From the NCBI RefSeq assembly GCF_016649425.1, contig NZ_JADRCR010000005.1:195971-259970 (forward strand): a stretch of 64,000 nt of DNA, in the 5' to 3' direction. Every line of letters starts with the position of its first letter. Position 1 is the stretch's first letter. The notes under the pieces are model-generated. The model ran no database searches. It was not told the origin of the DNA and saw only the letters and a program-made list of their open reading frames with translations. Positions 28,382-36,478 of this stretch are shown one piece after another. The stretch comes from Limnobaculum allomyrinae. Lineage in GTDB: Bacteria > Pseudomonadota > Gammaproteobacteria > Enterobacterales > Enterobacteriaceae. The position numbers and the translations under genes were made by a program.

Positions 28382-29728
28382 TTATTTTTGTAGCTTTGCC
28401 AACAACGTTTTTCGGGTAATACCTAACTGTTTAGCCGCTTCAGTTTTATTACCGCCGGTTTTTTCCAGCGCGGTTAAAATGGCTTCTTTCTCTACCAGTT
28501 CCAGTGGTTGAATGGGCTTATCTAAATCGAGGCTGTGTGGATGCTCTTCTGCAAACTGATGGATGCTTAACGGTAGCTCTTTTTCGCTGATAAAGTCACC
28601 GGTCAATAGAATAACGGCCCGTTCAATAGTATTTTCTAATTCGCGAACATTACCGGGCCAGCTATATTTCAACAACATATCCATGGCCTGGGGAGTAAAG
28701 CCCTTCACCGACTTACGGTTGCGTTGAGCAAACTTCTCCAGAAAATGCATGGCCAGTGGAGGAATATCTTCTCGCCTCTCTCTTAGGGCCGGAGCATCGA
28801 CGGTAACCACATTGAGGCGATAGTAAAGATCCTGACGAAACTTTCCCGCTTCCACATCAGCTTTAAGGTCGCGGTTGGTAGCGGCAATCAGTCGTACATC
28901 CACCGTCAGGGTTTGGTTGCTGCCTACTCGCTGAATCTCCCGTTCCTGAATAGCTCGTAATAGTTTGGCCTGCATCAACAGCGAAACTTCACCAATTTCA
29001 TCCAGAAATAACGTGCCCTTGTCCGCCTCCATAAAGCGGCCTTCCCGACGCTTATCGGCACCGGTAAATGCACCTTTTTCATGACCAAATAACTCTGACT
29101 CCAACAGAGACTCACTTAAAGCTGCGCAGTTAACGATAACCAGCGGTTGGTCTTTGCGTAAACTATAAGCGTGAACAGAACGCGCAATCAGCTCTTTACC
29201 GGTGCCTGATTCCCCACATATCAGTACGGTTGCTTCTGAGGGGGCGATCATTGCAACCATTTCCATCAGGCGCCGCATTTGTGGGCTGCGACCGATCATA
29301 TTGGGATTATCTACTGTAAGCTGCTGGCGTAATTGCTGGTTCTCTGTTTTTAGATTGGTGTGTTCCAGTGCCCGTTCGATGGTCAACTGTAACATATCAA
29401 AATCCAGTGGTTTGGTGAGGTAATCGTATGCACCGGCTTTGATGGCTTCCACCGCGGACTCTACATTTGAATAGGCGGTCATAATCAGAATAGGGATGGC
29501 AGGATTGTAGGCTTTGATGGCTTTCAATGCCTCAATGCCGTCCATTTCAGACATACGTACATCGGTCAAAATCAGATCGAATGGCGTTTGTCTGACCTGC
29601 TCCAGTGCTTCAAGGCCGTTATGAGCCAGAGTAACCTGATAGCCCCAGCCTTTCATCAGTGCCTGAATAATAGTGCAGTGGCTCAGATCGTCATCAACGA
29701 CCAGAATATGGGCTTTATGGGTGGCCAT
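28382..29728 (-). CDS. zraR: Sigma-54-dependent response regulator ZraR
   Basis: 448 residues, near the E. coli length (441). Domain order: receiver ([14 protein letters not shown] holds the phospho-Asp), AAA+ activator with Walker [13 protein letters not shown] and the sigma-54 contact loop GAFTGA, and a Fis-type HTH at the end ([19 protein letters not shown]). Phosphorylated by ZraS, it activates zraP and zraSR. It overlaps zraS by 14 bp. Sequence and locus order make the identification firm. Confidence 0.95.
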   Translation of the reverse strand: MATHKAHILVVDDDLSHCTIIQALMKGWGYQVTLAHNGLEALEQVRQTPFDLILTDVRMSEMDGIEALKAIKAYNPAIPILIMTAYSNVESAVEAIKAGAYDYLTKPLDFDMLQLTIERALEHTNLKTENQQLRQQLTVDNPNMIGRSPQMRRLMEMVAMIAPSEATVLICGESGTGKELIARSVHAYSLRKDQPLVIVNCAALSESLLESELFGHEKGAFTGADKRREGRFMEADKGTLFLDEIGEVSLLMQAKLLRAIQEREIQRVGSNQTLTVDVRLIAATNRDLKADVEAGKFRQDLYYRLNVVTVDAPALRERREDIPPLAMHFLEKFAQRNRKSVKGFTPQAMDMLLKYSWPGNVRELENTIERAVILLTGDFISEKELPLSIHQFAEEHPHSLDLDKPIQPLELVEKEAILTALEKTGGNKTEAAKQLGITRKTLLAKLQK

Positions 29729-31514
29729 GGTCAGATGCCTCCTGTGTTGATGGGCTATGTTTCATTGGAATCGTTAGTTCAAAGCGGGTGCCGATTGAGA
29801 GTTGACTGGTAACACCTATTTTACCCTGATGTTCTTCCACCACTTTTTGAACCACGGTCAGGCCAAGGCCAGTGCCAGAAGCCTTAGTAGTAAAGTACGG
29901 GTTAAAAATATTGGTCAGATCGTCAGCAGGAATACCTTTACCTGAATCTTTAACGATGATCTGTAGCTCCGAAGCTGCATTGGTACTCAAATGAACTTCG
30001 ACGGTACCGTTGTTGCCTATAGCTTGGATCGCATTCAGATAAAGGTTCAATAGCGCTTGAGTAAAACGATCCGGATCAATATCAACCAGCGGTAGCCCGG
30101 GCTCTGCTTTAAACAAAATGTTGATATGTTTAGCTTCTGCATCCTGCCGTATCAGATGAAGTGAGTGCTCAATGACATCACAAATATTCACCCGCTGAAT
30201 TCTTAAGTCCGTAGGGCGAACCAGCTCCAGTAGTTCGGTTATAACCCGGTTTAAACGGTCAACTTCTTTTGCCATGACTTTTGCCAGTTCTTGCTCTTCA
30301 CTGCCCTGTTCTGAACGACCTTCAAAGTATTTGGCAAAGCCTTTAATGGAGGAGAGTGGGTTTCTGATTTCATGTGCAACACCAGCGGCCAGATTGCCGA
30401 TGGCAGCCATTTTCTCTTTACGTCGAACCTCTTCCTGTAGCTGTCGGACTTCGCGCATATCCCGGAAGATAAATACGTTACCTAAAAAATTTCCGTTGTT
30501 ATTAACAATGTTAGCCACACTGATACTTAGAGGAATGGTCTGGCCTGAGGTCAGGGTATAATCAATTTCCCGCTCTATTACCGGCTGATGGTTATGCTCA
30601 CTGCCAGCCAGTTGGTTCCAACTGTCGGGAAGCGCCTGTTTGATATTACGTCCGGACAGCCCGATAGCGCTGTGCCCCAGAATTTCTTCTGCAGTATGGT
30701 TTACTACGCTGATTTGTCGGTGTTCGTTGGTGGTGATTAACCCAATTGGCAAATTGCTGATAATCTCTGATGAGAATGCTTTGGAATCTTGCAATTGGCG
30801 GCTGGAGCGCTGGTACCGTTTGGCCCAAAATAGCGATAGTATGCTGGCTAAGGCCAACAGACCAAGAATAGACAGAAAAATTAGCGTATTGCGAATATCT
30901 TTTGCTTGTGAAGCTTCCAATGTGGAGGTATCAAAGGCAGTAAAGATGACATTACGATCCTGATCTTCATCCTCGATATCATCAGACCAGTAGGTATCCG
31001 GTCTTTTGCTCCCCATATGCATACGGTGGCCAGCCATCCGCTTTAACGGTTTGAAGAAACGATAGACTTCAAAAGCACTTTGATGTTTGTCCTGTTCGTC
31101 AGCAAATGGGGTGATACGCCACTGCTCTGTTTGAGCAACATGCAGATCCCGCATTTCCTGTGGTGTGTAAAGTTGTGCGCCGACTTTATCCGGATCGCTG
31201 TGCGCCAGAATTCTGCCGGAGGTATCGGTAATGGCGATATACAGAATACCAGGCTGATAGGCCATCTCTTCCAGCAGAGTTTGTCGCTGGTCGTGACGCC
31301 AGCGCATACCCATTCCGGTGCGGGTACCTGATTCGAAAGCGCGTATTAATACCGTGCTTTTTTCCAGCAGTGTTTGAATTTCAATATCGCGTCCCCGATT
31401 CAGATCTTTTACCGTCACGATAATAATCACGGCAATCAGAATAATGACGGAGCCGATAAAAAACCACGAGGGTAAGATGGCGGGTAACCCCGGCCTCCAC
31501 TTAAGCGCTTTCAC
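29715..31514 (-). CDS. zraS: Two-component sensor kinase ZraS, with an extra PAS domain
   Basis: About 599 residues against 465 in E. coli. Domain order: membrane helix (about 10-40), periplasmic sensor (LLEEMAYQPGILYIAITDTSGRI, with a His/Met-rich stretch AGHRMHMGSKRPD), second helix, PAS domain (about 245-350, NLPIGLITTNEHRQISVVNH), HisKA with the phospho-His in AAGVAHEIRNPLSSIKG, and HATPase (GKGIPADDL, TKASGTGLGL). The sensor resembles the ZraS zinc-binding domain. The PAS insertion is absent from E. coli ZraS. I favour the GTG at 31514, eight bases after AAGGA; an ATG at 31550 has no ribosome site. Confidence 0.93.
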   Translation of the reverse strand: MKALKWRPGLPAILPSWFFIGSVIILIAVIIIVTVKDLNRGRDIEIQTLLEKSTVLIRAFESGTRTGMGMRWRHDQRQTLLEEMAYQPGILYIAITDTSGRILAHSDPDKVGAQLYTPQEMRDLHVAQTEQWRITPFADEQDKHQSAFEVYRFFKPLKRMAGHRMHMGSKRPDTYWSDDIEDEDQDRNVIFTAFDTSTLEASQAKDIRNTLIFLSILGLLALASILSLFWAKRYQRSSRQLQDSKAFSSEIISNLPIGLITTNEHRQISVVNHTAEEILGHSAIGLSGRNIKQALPDSWNQLAGSEHNHQPVIEREIDYTLTSGQTIPLSISVANIVNNNGNFLGNVFIFRDMREVRQLQEEVRRKEKMAAIGNLAAGVAHEIRNPLSSIKGFAKYFEGRSEQGSEEQELAKVMAKEVDRLNRVITELLELVRPTDLRIQRVNICDVIEHSLHLIRQDAEAKHINILFKAEPGLPLVDIDPDRFTQALLNLYLNAIQAIGNNGTVEVHLSTNAASELQIIVKDSGKGIPADDLTNIFNPYFTTKASGTGLGLTVVQKVVEEHQGKIGVTSQLSIGTRFELTIPMKHSPSTQEASDHGHP

Positions 31515-31576
31515 TACAGGTATCCTTATAGTTGGCGTGAGGAAGGTCATAACCGGACATGGTTAACGTATCATGC

Positions 31577-31622
31577 GGGTAATAATTACTCACACTATAA
31601 ACCGAATGGGTAATAATTACCC
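31577..31622. promoter_or_regulatory. Paired ZraR activator sites
   Basis: GGGTAATAATTACTCA (31577-31592) and the perfect palindrome GGGTAATAATTACCC (31608-31622) lie 31 bp apart, three helical turns. A weaker half-site, GGGTAACTAAAATT, follows near 31666. They resemble the E. coli ZraR site TGAGTAATAATTACTCA. They sit about 180-220 bp upstream of the zraP promoter, a normal enhancer distance. Confidence 0.8.
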
Positions 31623-31774
31623 GATCTTCCTGACCGCATGCCACCATTTAAACCTCAAATCACGGGTAACTAAAATTTATTGATTAACCAGCAGAAGCGC
31701 AGCTGTTAGGAAAAAGGCCTGCTGTAATGCGCTCTGACGGACAGATTACTTATCGTAAATAGTACTTATAGCTA

Positions 31775-31790
31775 TTCAATTTCCGTGCCA
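31775..31790 (-). promoter_or_regulatory. Possible sigma-54 promoter for zraSR
   Basis: Read on the minus strand the sequence is TGGCACG-GAAA-TTGAA. The -24 element is perfect, while the -12 element has TTGA instead of TTGC. It faces zraS, but the activator sites would lie downstream of it, so this is less secure than the zraP promoter. Confidence 0.45.
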
Positions 31791-31799
31791 GAGAAAAAC

Positions 31800-31815
31800 T
31801 GGCACGCCAGTTGCA
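31800..31815 (+). promoter_or_regulatory. Sigma-54 promoter of zraP
   Basis: TGGCACG-CCAG-TTGCA matches the -24/-12 consensus essentially perfectly. Its -12 GC lies about 70 bp before the zraP start codon. Confidence 0.88.
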
Positions 31816-31882
31816 ATATCAAATTAAACCACAGTGTGATGTTTCACTTATTTATTGATATACCAACAGAAGGAAATTAATT

Positions 31883-32398
31883 ATGACTCTGAATAAAACT
31901 GCTATTGCTGCCGTACTTTCTCTTGCTGCCCTGACCGGATTTGGCGGTGTTGCTATGGCACAAAGCGAAACCGCACCTCAGCCGGGTATGAATGGTCAGC
32001 CAATGATGGGATATAACGGAATGAAGCCGGGACAAGGTTATCATCGTGGCTTTATGGCTAATTTGACGCCAGAACAGCAAGCTACCAGTCAGAAAATATT
32101 CAATGAGTTCCAGACTAAAAGTGCTGACCTGCGTCAGAAAATGATGTCTAAAAATTATGAATACAAAGCGCTGTTAACCAGTAGCCCGCTGGATGAGCAA
32201 AAGGTTCAGGCTGTAAGTAAAGAGATTGATGAATTACGTAATGCTCTTCACCAGAACCGCGTTGCCATGGACATTGAAATGGCGAAAGCCGGTATGCCAA
32301 TGACTGGCCGTCACATGGGTATGGGAATGGGCGACCACATGGGTGGTAAAGGTATGCATGGTGGTCAGGGTATGCACGGTGGAAGAGGATGCCGTTAA
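31883..32398 (+). CDS. zraP: Periplasmic zinc-binding chaperone ZraP
   Basis: 171 residues: a signal peptide ending AMA-QSETAP, a helical core (LTPEQQATSQKIFNEF, KNYEYKALLTSSPLDEQKV, DIEMAKAGMPM) colinear with E. coli ZraP, and a Gly/Met/His-rich tail (HMGMGMGDHMGG) ending GRGCR. ZraP binds zinc, has chaperone activity and dampens ZraSR signalling. GAAGGAAA precedes the ATG. The N-terminal Met/Gly-rich insert is longer than in E. coli. Confidence 0.94.
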   Translation: MTLNKTAIAAVLSLAALTGFGGVAMAQSETAPQPGMNGQPMMGYNGMKPGQGYHRGFMANLTPEQQATSQKIFNEFQTKSADLRQKMMSKNYEYKALLTSSPLDEQKVQAVSKEIDELRNALHQNRVAMDIEMAKAGMPMTGRHMGMGMGDHMGGKGMHGGQGMHGGRGCR

Positions 32399-32433
32399 TT
32401 ATTGTTGTTTGATATCTTGTTGTTTTAGAGTTT

Positions 32434-32460
32434 AAAAAACCCCGCGGTGCGGGGTTTTTT
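32434..32460 (+). terminator. zraP terminator
   Basis: AAAAAACCCCGC (32434-32445) pairs perfectly with GCGGGGTTTTTT (32449-32460) over a 3-base loop, with the T-run forming part of the stem. Confidence 0.92.
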
Positions 32461-32499
32461 AATTATTATTGAAACCAAATAAATTATCTTCAGTGAATA

Positions 32500-32670
32500 T
32501 TCCAGCCGTAAAAGTTATGTGCTCATACGACTAAAGTGCTCGGACGGAAGAGCCATATACTTAGCGACGGAGTGTGTCGGGCCAGCGCTAGCGCTGTTCA
32601 AACAGGCTTTACCTGTTTGTCGTTGGCTTACGCCAGGTCGACCTCAACGCCTGTTCCTCCCGACAATCGG
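32500..32670 (+). repeat. Dispersed intergenic palindrome, copy 2, with structured extension
   Basis: The core has arms TTCCAGCC (32500-32507) and GGACGGAA (32542-32549), 34 bp apart. An extension follows, bounded by TGTCGGG (32575-32581) and CCCGACA (32659-32665). Inside it are AGCGCTAGCGCT and a hairpin AAACAGG-CTTTA-CCTGTTT (32600-32618). Copy 3 at 34.8-35.0 kb has the same order of elements with different stem bases. Confidence 0.65.
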
Positions 32671-32717
32671 TTTTTTAGACTTTTCACCAATCTGAAACGC
32701 ATTCTATAAAGTAAAAA

Positions 32718-33755
32718 CTACTCTACTACCGATTCTCTGACTACCAACGCCGGTAAAAACAAAAATTCTTCTACTTCAATGGATTGGTCATCCAGCCGGG
32801 CGATAAGTCTGTCGACCATCACTGTAGCAATCTCGGTGAGCGGTGGAGCAACAGAGGTTAATGCTGGTGTAACCAGACTGGTGAGGAAGGTATTGTCGAT
32901 ACCCACTACGGAGATGTCTTCAGGCACGCGGATACCAGCAGCACGAAAACCGGCAATCAGGCCAATGGCCATCACATCGTTAACCGCGACAATACCGTCC
33001 GGAGGTGTTGGTTGTTGGCTGATGGTTTTCGCCAGCATCTTACCCAGTTCAGTCATCTCGGCATCGCCATAACCGGAGCGGGCTTTGCCTTCGATAATGC
33101 GATAATGATCTGACAGACCAGACTGTTGAGCGGCGTTGATAAAACCGCTAATCCGGTTCATTCGGCTTACGGTTTTACCGCTTTCAGTGACGAAGGCGAT
33201 ATGTTTGCAGCCCCGATCTATCAGGTGCTGAGCGGCAATTTTTCCCGCCTGAAAGTTATCCATGGAAATGCTATCGCCAATCACTGAGCGCTCTGGCGAG
33301 TCGGGGTGAGTTTGCATATCGTAGTTGACCATCACTAAACCTCGGGCGATGGCATCATGAAAATGGGATTGCTCAGTCATAGTAGAGACCACAATCATGC
33401 CGCGGATCCCCTGAGAAAGCAGATCGTTAAGGAAGGTGCGCTCTTCTTCCTGATTGCGATATGTGTTACCTAATAAAACCCGGTAGCCGTGTTGTTTCGC
33501 GGCCAGATCTATTTCATGAGCTAATTCAGCAAAACTGGGGTTAACAATAGAAGGAACTAATAGCCCCAACATGTTGACCTGCCCGGTTTTTAATTGACGG
33601 GCGGCACGGTTAGGCGAGAATTGCAGTTCGGTAATGGCGGCTTCAATCCGCGCCAGTGTCTCTGGCCTCATGCGATTAGTCCGGCCATTGAGCAGGTTAG
33701 ATACGGTGCTGACGGAAACCCCAGCGCGCTGTGCTACATCACGTATGTTTGCCAT
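32718..33755 (-). CDS. LacI-family transcriptional regulator
   Basis: 345 residues. The N-terminal HTH (IRDVAQRAGVSVSTVSNLLNG) and hinge (NRAARQLKTGQVNMLGLLVP) are canonical, followed by a ribose-binding-protein-like effector domain ending in the DISVVGIDNT region. It is downstream of an SDR oxidoreductase on the same strand, 72 bp apart, and probably regulates that operon through a candidate operator at 34697-34710. The effector sugar cannot be told. A 9-bp hairpin (33776-33799) lies between the two genes. Confidence 0.9.
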   Translation of the reverse strand: MANIRDVAQRAGVSVSTVSNLLNGRTNRMRPETLARIEAAITELQFSPNRAARQLKTGQVNMLGLLVPSIVNPSFAELAHEIDLAAKQHGYRVLLGNTYRNQEEERTFLNDLLSQGIRGMIVVSTMTEQSHFHDAIARGLVMVNYDMQTHPDSPERSVIGDSISMDNFQAGKIAAQHLIDRGCKHIAFVTESGKTVSRMNRISGFINAAQQSGLSDHYRIIEGKARSGYGDAEMTELGKMLAKTISQQPTPPDGIVAVNDVMAIGLIAGFRAAGIRVPEDISVVGIDNTFLTSLVTPALTSVAPPLTEIATVMVDRLIARLDDQSIEVEEFLFLPALVVRESVVE

Positions 33756-33827
33756 GTTTCCCCGATTTATAGCGAACAGCCCGGAAAAAGCCGGGCTGTC
33801 GATACCAATTTGCCAACCAGTAACGGC

Positions 33828-34601
33828 TTAAGGTGCCATCTGGCCGCCATTTACGTCAATAATTTGACCGGTAATGTAACCGCTACAGGCGTGAGATGCC
33901 AGAAAGAGATAGGTTGGTGCCACTTCTTCACTGGTACCAAAACGACCCATTGGAATAGTTGAGCTGATTTTTTCAATCAACTCCTGACTCTTATCACTGT
34001 GGAATGCAGTATCAATACTGCCCGGAGCAACCACGTTAAAGCGAATGTTGTCCTTAGTGAACTCTTTCACCCAGTTACGATGCATATTGTGCAACCAGGC
34101 TTTAGAGCTGGCGTAGAGGCTGGCACCCAGACCGCCACCTTCACGTCCGGCAATGGAACCGCTACTGATTACCGACGTGGTTTTTCCACTGGCTTTAGCC
34201 GCCGCACGCAAATGAGGAATGGCAAACTTAGTTACCATCATAGCTGAGCGTGCATTAAGGTTCATAACGTGGTCGTAAAACTCATCATCGATAGCTTCTA
34301 ACCCACGGCGGCCACCTAAACCACCGGCATTATTGATGAGTACATCCATACCACCAAAGCGTTCAACGAAATCATTAACCAGTTTTTCGCACTGTTCGGA
34401 TTTGGATACATCAGCAATAAAGAATTCCACATCGCCACCCAGCGCAGCCAGTTCTGCTTTTGCTTTTTGGCAACTTTCATTACGAGAGCCGTTAATGCCA
34501 ACTTTTGCTCCGCTGCGGATGAATGCTTTTGCCGCGGCCAAACCAATACCAGCGGTGGAACCGGTGATAAGAACTCGTTTACCTTGGAGATCGTTAAACA
34601 T
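33828..34601 (-). CDS. Short-chain dehydrogenase/reductase (SDR) family oxidoreductase
   Basis: 257 residues of the classical SDR family. The NAD(P) motif is TGSTAGIGLAAAKAF (near residue 11), the NNAG motif is in VLINNAGGLGG, and the active-site Ser and Tyr-x3-Lys are in SSGSIAGREGG and YASSKAWLHNMHRNW. The C-terminus YITGQIIDVNGGQMAP is usual for the family. The ATG at 34601 has AGGAAA upstream and is chosen over a start seven codons earlier. Context with a LacI regulator suggests a sugar or sugar-acid dehydrogenase, but the substrate is unknown. Confidence 0.88.
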   Translation of the reverse strand: MFNDLQGKRVLITGSTAGIGLAAAKAFIRSGAKVGINGSRNESCQKAKAELAALGGDVEFFIADVSKSEQCEKLVNDFVERFGGMDVLINNAGGLGGRRGLEAIDDEFYDHVMNLNARSAMMVTKFAIPHLRAAAKASGKTTSVISSGSIAGREGGGLGASLYASSKAWLHNMHRNWVKEFTKDNIRFNVVAPGSIDTAFHSDKSQELIEKISSTIPMGRFGTSEEVAPTYLFLASHACSGYITGQIIDVNGGQMAP

Positions 34602-34696
34602 AAGTCTGTTTCCTGTTTTCATCTTCAGTTAAGTCGGTAGAACATGCCTTGACGATTCATATCACGACATATTTACCCGTTAAGTATGGCTTTTTA

Positions 34697-34710
34697 GTGT
34701 AACGATACAC
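34697..34710. promoter_or_regulatory. Candidate LacI-type operator upstream of the SDR-LacI operon
   Basis: GTGTAACGATACAC is palindromic except at one base pair and has the central CG typical of LacI-family operators. It lies about 95 bp before the SDR start. Confidence 0.5.
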
Positions 34711-34732
34711 CAAATATCATAAAGTGCTACAA

Positions 34733-34752
34733 AAAGATCTCATGAGATCTTT
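34733..34752. promoter_or_regulatory. Perfect 20-bp palindrome upstream of the SDR gene
   Basis: AAAGATCTCATGAGATCTTT is a perfect 20-bp palindrome 130 bp upstream of the SDR start. It has no T-run and no gene end beside it, so a protein-binding site is more likely than a terminator. The binder is unknown. Confidence 0.45.
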
Positions 34753-34799
34753 CAGGTCGATGACAAAGCCAGATGATTCAATTTTATGTTTTAGCATAA

Positions 34800-34970
34800 C
34801 CAATCGAAGGGAGAGATTTACAGACGGGTGCCTGCCCTTCGGGACAACGTAAGGCGTTGTTCGTTGAGGCCGTAGCAGCATTAGCTGCCGGAGCACTCCT
34901 TAGCTAAGCACAGATGGTCTTCCGACCGGATATGAAGATGATATGAGCAATATGGTTTTTACGGCCGGAA
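34800..34970 (-). repeat. Dispersed intergenic palindrome, copy 3 (inverted), with structured extension
   Basis: Core arms are TTCCGACC (34920-34927) and GGCCGGAA (34963-34970), 35 bp apart. The extension runs to about 34800 and carries GCAGC-ATTA-GCTGC and ACAACG-TAAGG-CGTTGT hairpins. Read on the minus strand it matches copy 2 (CGG-CGGAAGA-CAT, CTTAGC, GGAGTG) before the hairpins. Confidence 0.65.
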
Positions 34971-35174
34971 TAGGCACGGCTGCTGATTGATTAAGTTTGC
35001 CAGCAGTCTCAGGATCTATTGCGATCTTTCTGGCAGAAAGATTATCAGGTGAAATAGCCGATGATTTTTTGTGATTTTTAGATAATCGACGACGTTAGCC
35101 TCACAATCGTGATTATTTAGCTAAAAACCCTGATAAGTCAGTGGACTTGTTTTAGGTGTTTTAGCAAAGGAGAT

Positions 35175-35194
35175 GAATTATCATTCTCATTATC
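35175..35194. promoter_or_regulatory. Fur box upstream of the iron-complex binding protein
   Basis: GAATTATCATTCTCATTATC closely matches the 19-bp Fur consensus (GATAATGAT-AATCATTATC type). It lies 25 bp before the start codon. Confidence 0.75.
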
Positions 35195-35218
35195 GTCTTG
35201 TGATTAAAGAGTCATTCA

Positions 35219-36358
35219 ATGCTGTGTCCTGTACTGTCTGTTTTAAACCGGTTGGTGCCGCTGGTCGCACTGACTTTTTCCTTCTCTTGTTTTGCTTCAT
35301 CCATCACGGTGACCGATATTGCCGGCAGGCAGGTAACGCTAAATGCGCCGGTATCGCGAGTCGTACTGGCGGACAGCCGGGCGTTAGTGGCCTTGAATAT
35401 TCTGAATCCACAAAATCCGCTGCATGGCATTATTGCCTGGGATAACGCATTACAAGTAAAAGTGCCGGATATGGCACAGGCATACAGCAAAAAATTTCCG
35501 GCAATAGATAAAGTTCCGGTATTTGCCAACCCCTATGCTTCTGATTTCAGTGTTGAGCGGGCGTTGAAAATGAAGCCCGATCTGGTGATATTTGATACGG
35601 GTTTGCTGGCTAAATTAAGGGATAGCGGTACCCTTAATCAGTTAGAAAAGTCAGGCGTTCCGGTGATTTTTATCGATTTCCGCCAGCAGCCATTGACCAA
35701 TACCGTCGCCAGTATTCGATTGCTGGGCAAAGTATTTGGGGAAGAGAAAAATGGGGAAAAATACATCTCTTTTTACCAACAGCGCTTATCACTGATTCAA
35801 CAGCGGGTTGCCACACTCACTCCTCAGCAGCGACCAACGGTATTTATTGAACGCCATGCTGGTATGACGGGTACAGACGCTTGCTGTCATACTTTTGGTA
35901 AAGGTAATTTTGGTGAATTTATTCAAGCTGCCGGGGGGAATAACCTGGGAAGCCAGTGGTTTGAGACCATGGGCGGTGAAATTAACGAAGAGCAGCTGAT
36001 TACCAGCCAGCCTCGTTTTTATCTGATGACCGCGGCAGACTGGAGTCAGGCTCATAAAGGTTCGGTTTCTATTCCTTTGGGATATGGTGCTGATGAACAA
36101 ATATCTCAAAAGATGTTGAAGGGATTAATGGAGCGTCGCAGTCAGCGGGTGCTTACTGCGGTGAAAGAGGGGCGAGTGATGGCGTTTTATCACCAGTTTT
36201 ATGACAGCCCGTTTAATATCGCGGCAGTGGAAGCAATCGCTAAATTTCTTCATCCAACGCTGTTTGCAGATCTTGATCCATTAGCCGATCTGAAAATGAT
36301 GCACCGCGAATTCTCTTCTCTGGAGTACCAGGGGCTATTTTGGATTAATGCTAAATAA
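35219..36358 (+). CDS. ABC-type iron-complex periplasmic binding protein
   Basis: 379 residues with a signal peptide (ends SCFAS) and a class III periplasmic binding fold of the FepB/FhuD/BtuF type: SITVTDIAGRQVTLNAPVSR near the N-terminus and VERALKMKPDLVIFDTG. A Cys pair in GTDACCHTFGKGNFGEF is notable. It would carry a ferric chelate in the periplasm. No ABC permease or ATPase gene is adjacent; only the outer-membrane receptor follows. The Fur box and terminator make it a separate Fur-regulated unit. Confidence 0.87.
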   Translation: MLCPVLSVLNRLVPLVALTFSFSCFASSITVTDIAGRQVTLNAPVSRVVLADSRALVALNILNPQNPLHGIIAWDNALQVKVPDMAQAYSKKFPAIDKVPVFANPYASDFSVERALKMKPDLVIFDTGLLAKLRDSGTLNQLEKSGVPVIFIDFRQQPLTNTVASIRLLGKVFGEEKNGEKYISFYQQRLSLIQQRVATLTPQQRPTVFIERHAGMTGTDACCHTFGKGNFGEFIQAAGGNNLGSQWFETMGGEINEEQLITSQPRFYLMTAADWSQAHKGSVSIPLGYGADEQISQKMLKGLMERRSQRVLTAVKEGRVMAFYHQFYDSPFNIAAVEAIAKFLHPTLFADLDPLADLKMMHREFSSLEYQGLFWINAK

Positions 36359-36364
36359 CCCTGC

Positions 36365-36400
36365 AAAGCGTGCTGGAATAAGGGTTTCAGCACGCTTTTT
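36365..36400 (+). terminator. Terminator after the binding-protein gene
   Basis: AAAGCGTGCTG (36365-36375) pairs with CAGCACGCTTT (36388-36398), then TT and GTTTG. Confidence 0.8.
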
Positions 36401-36426
36401 GTTTGTGATTCTATTTACATGTAACT

Positions 36427-36445
36427 GATAATGATTATTATAAGC
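36427..36445. promoter_or_regulatory. Fur box upstream of the FecA-like receptor
   Basis: GATAATGATTATTATAAGC matches the Fur consensus well in its first half. It lies 33 bp before the receptor start. Confidence 0.75.
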
Positions 36446-36478
36446 ATTCAATTATTATCTCCCCGTTAAGGTTCGAGA

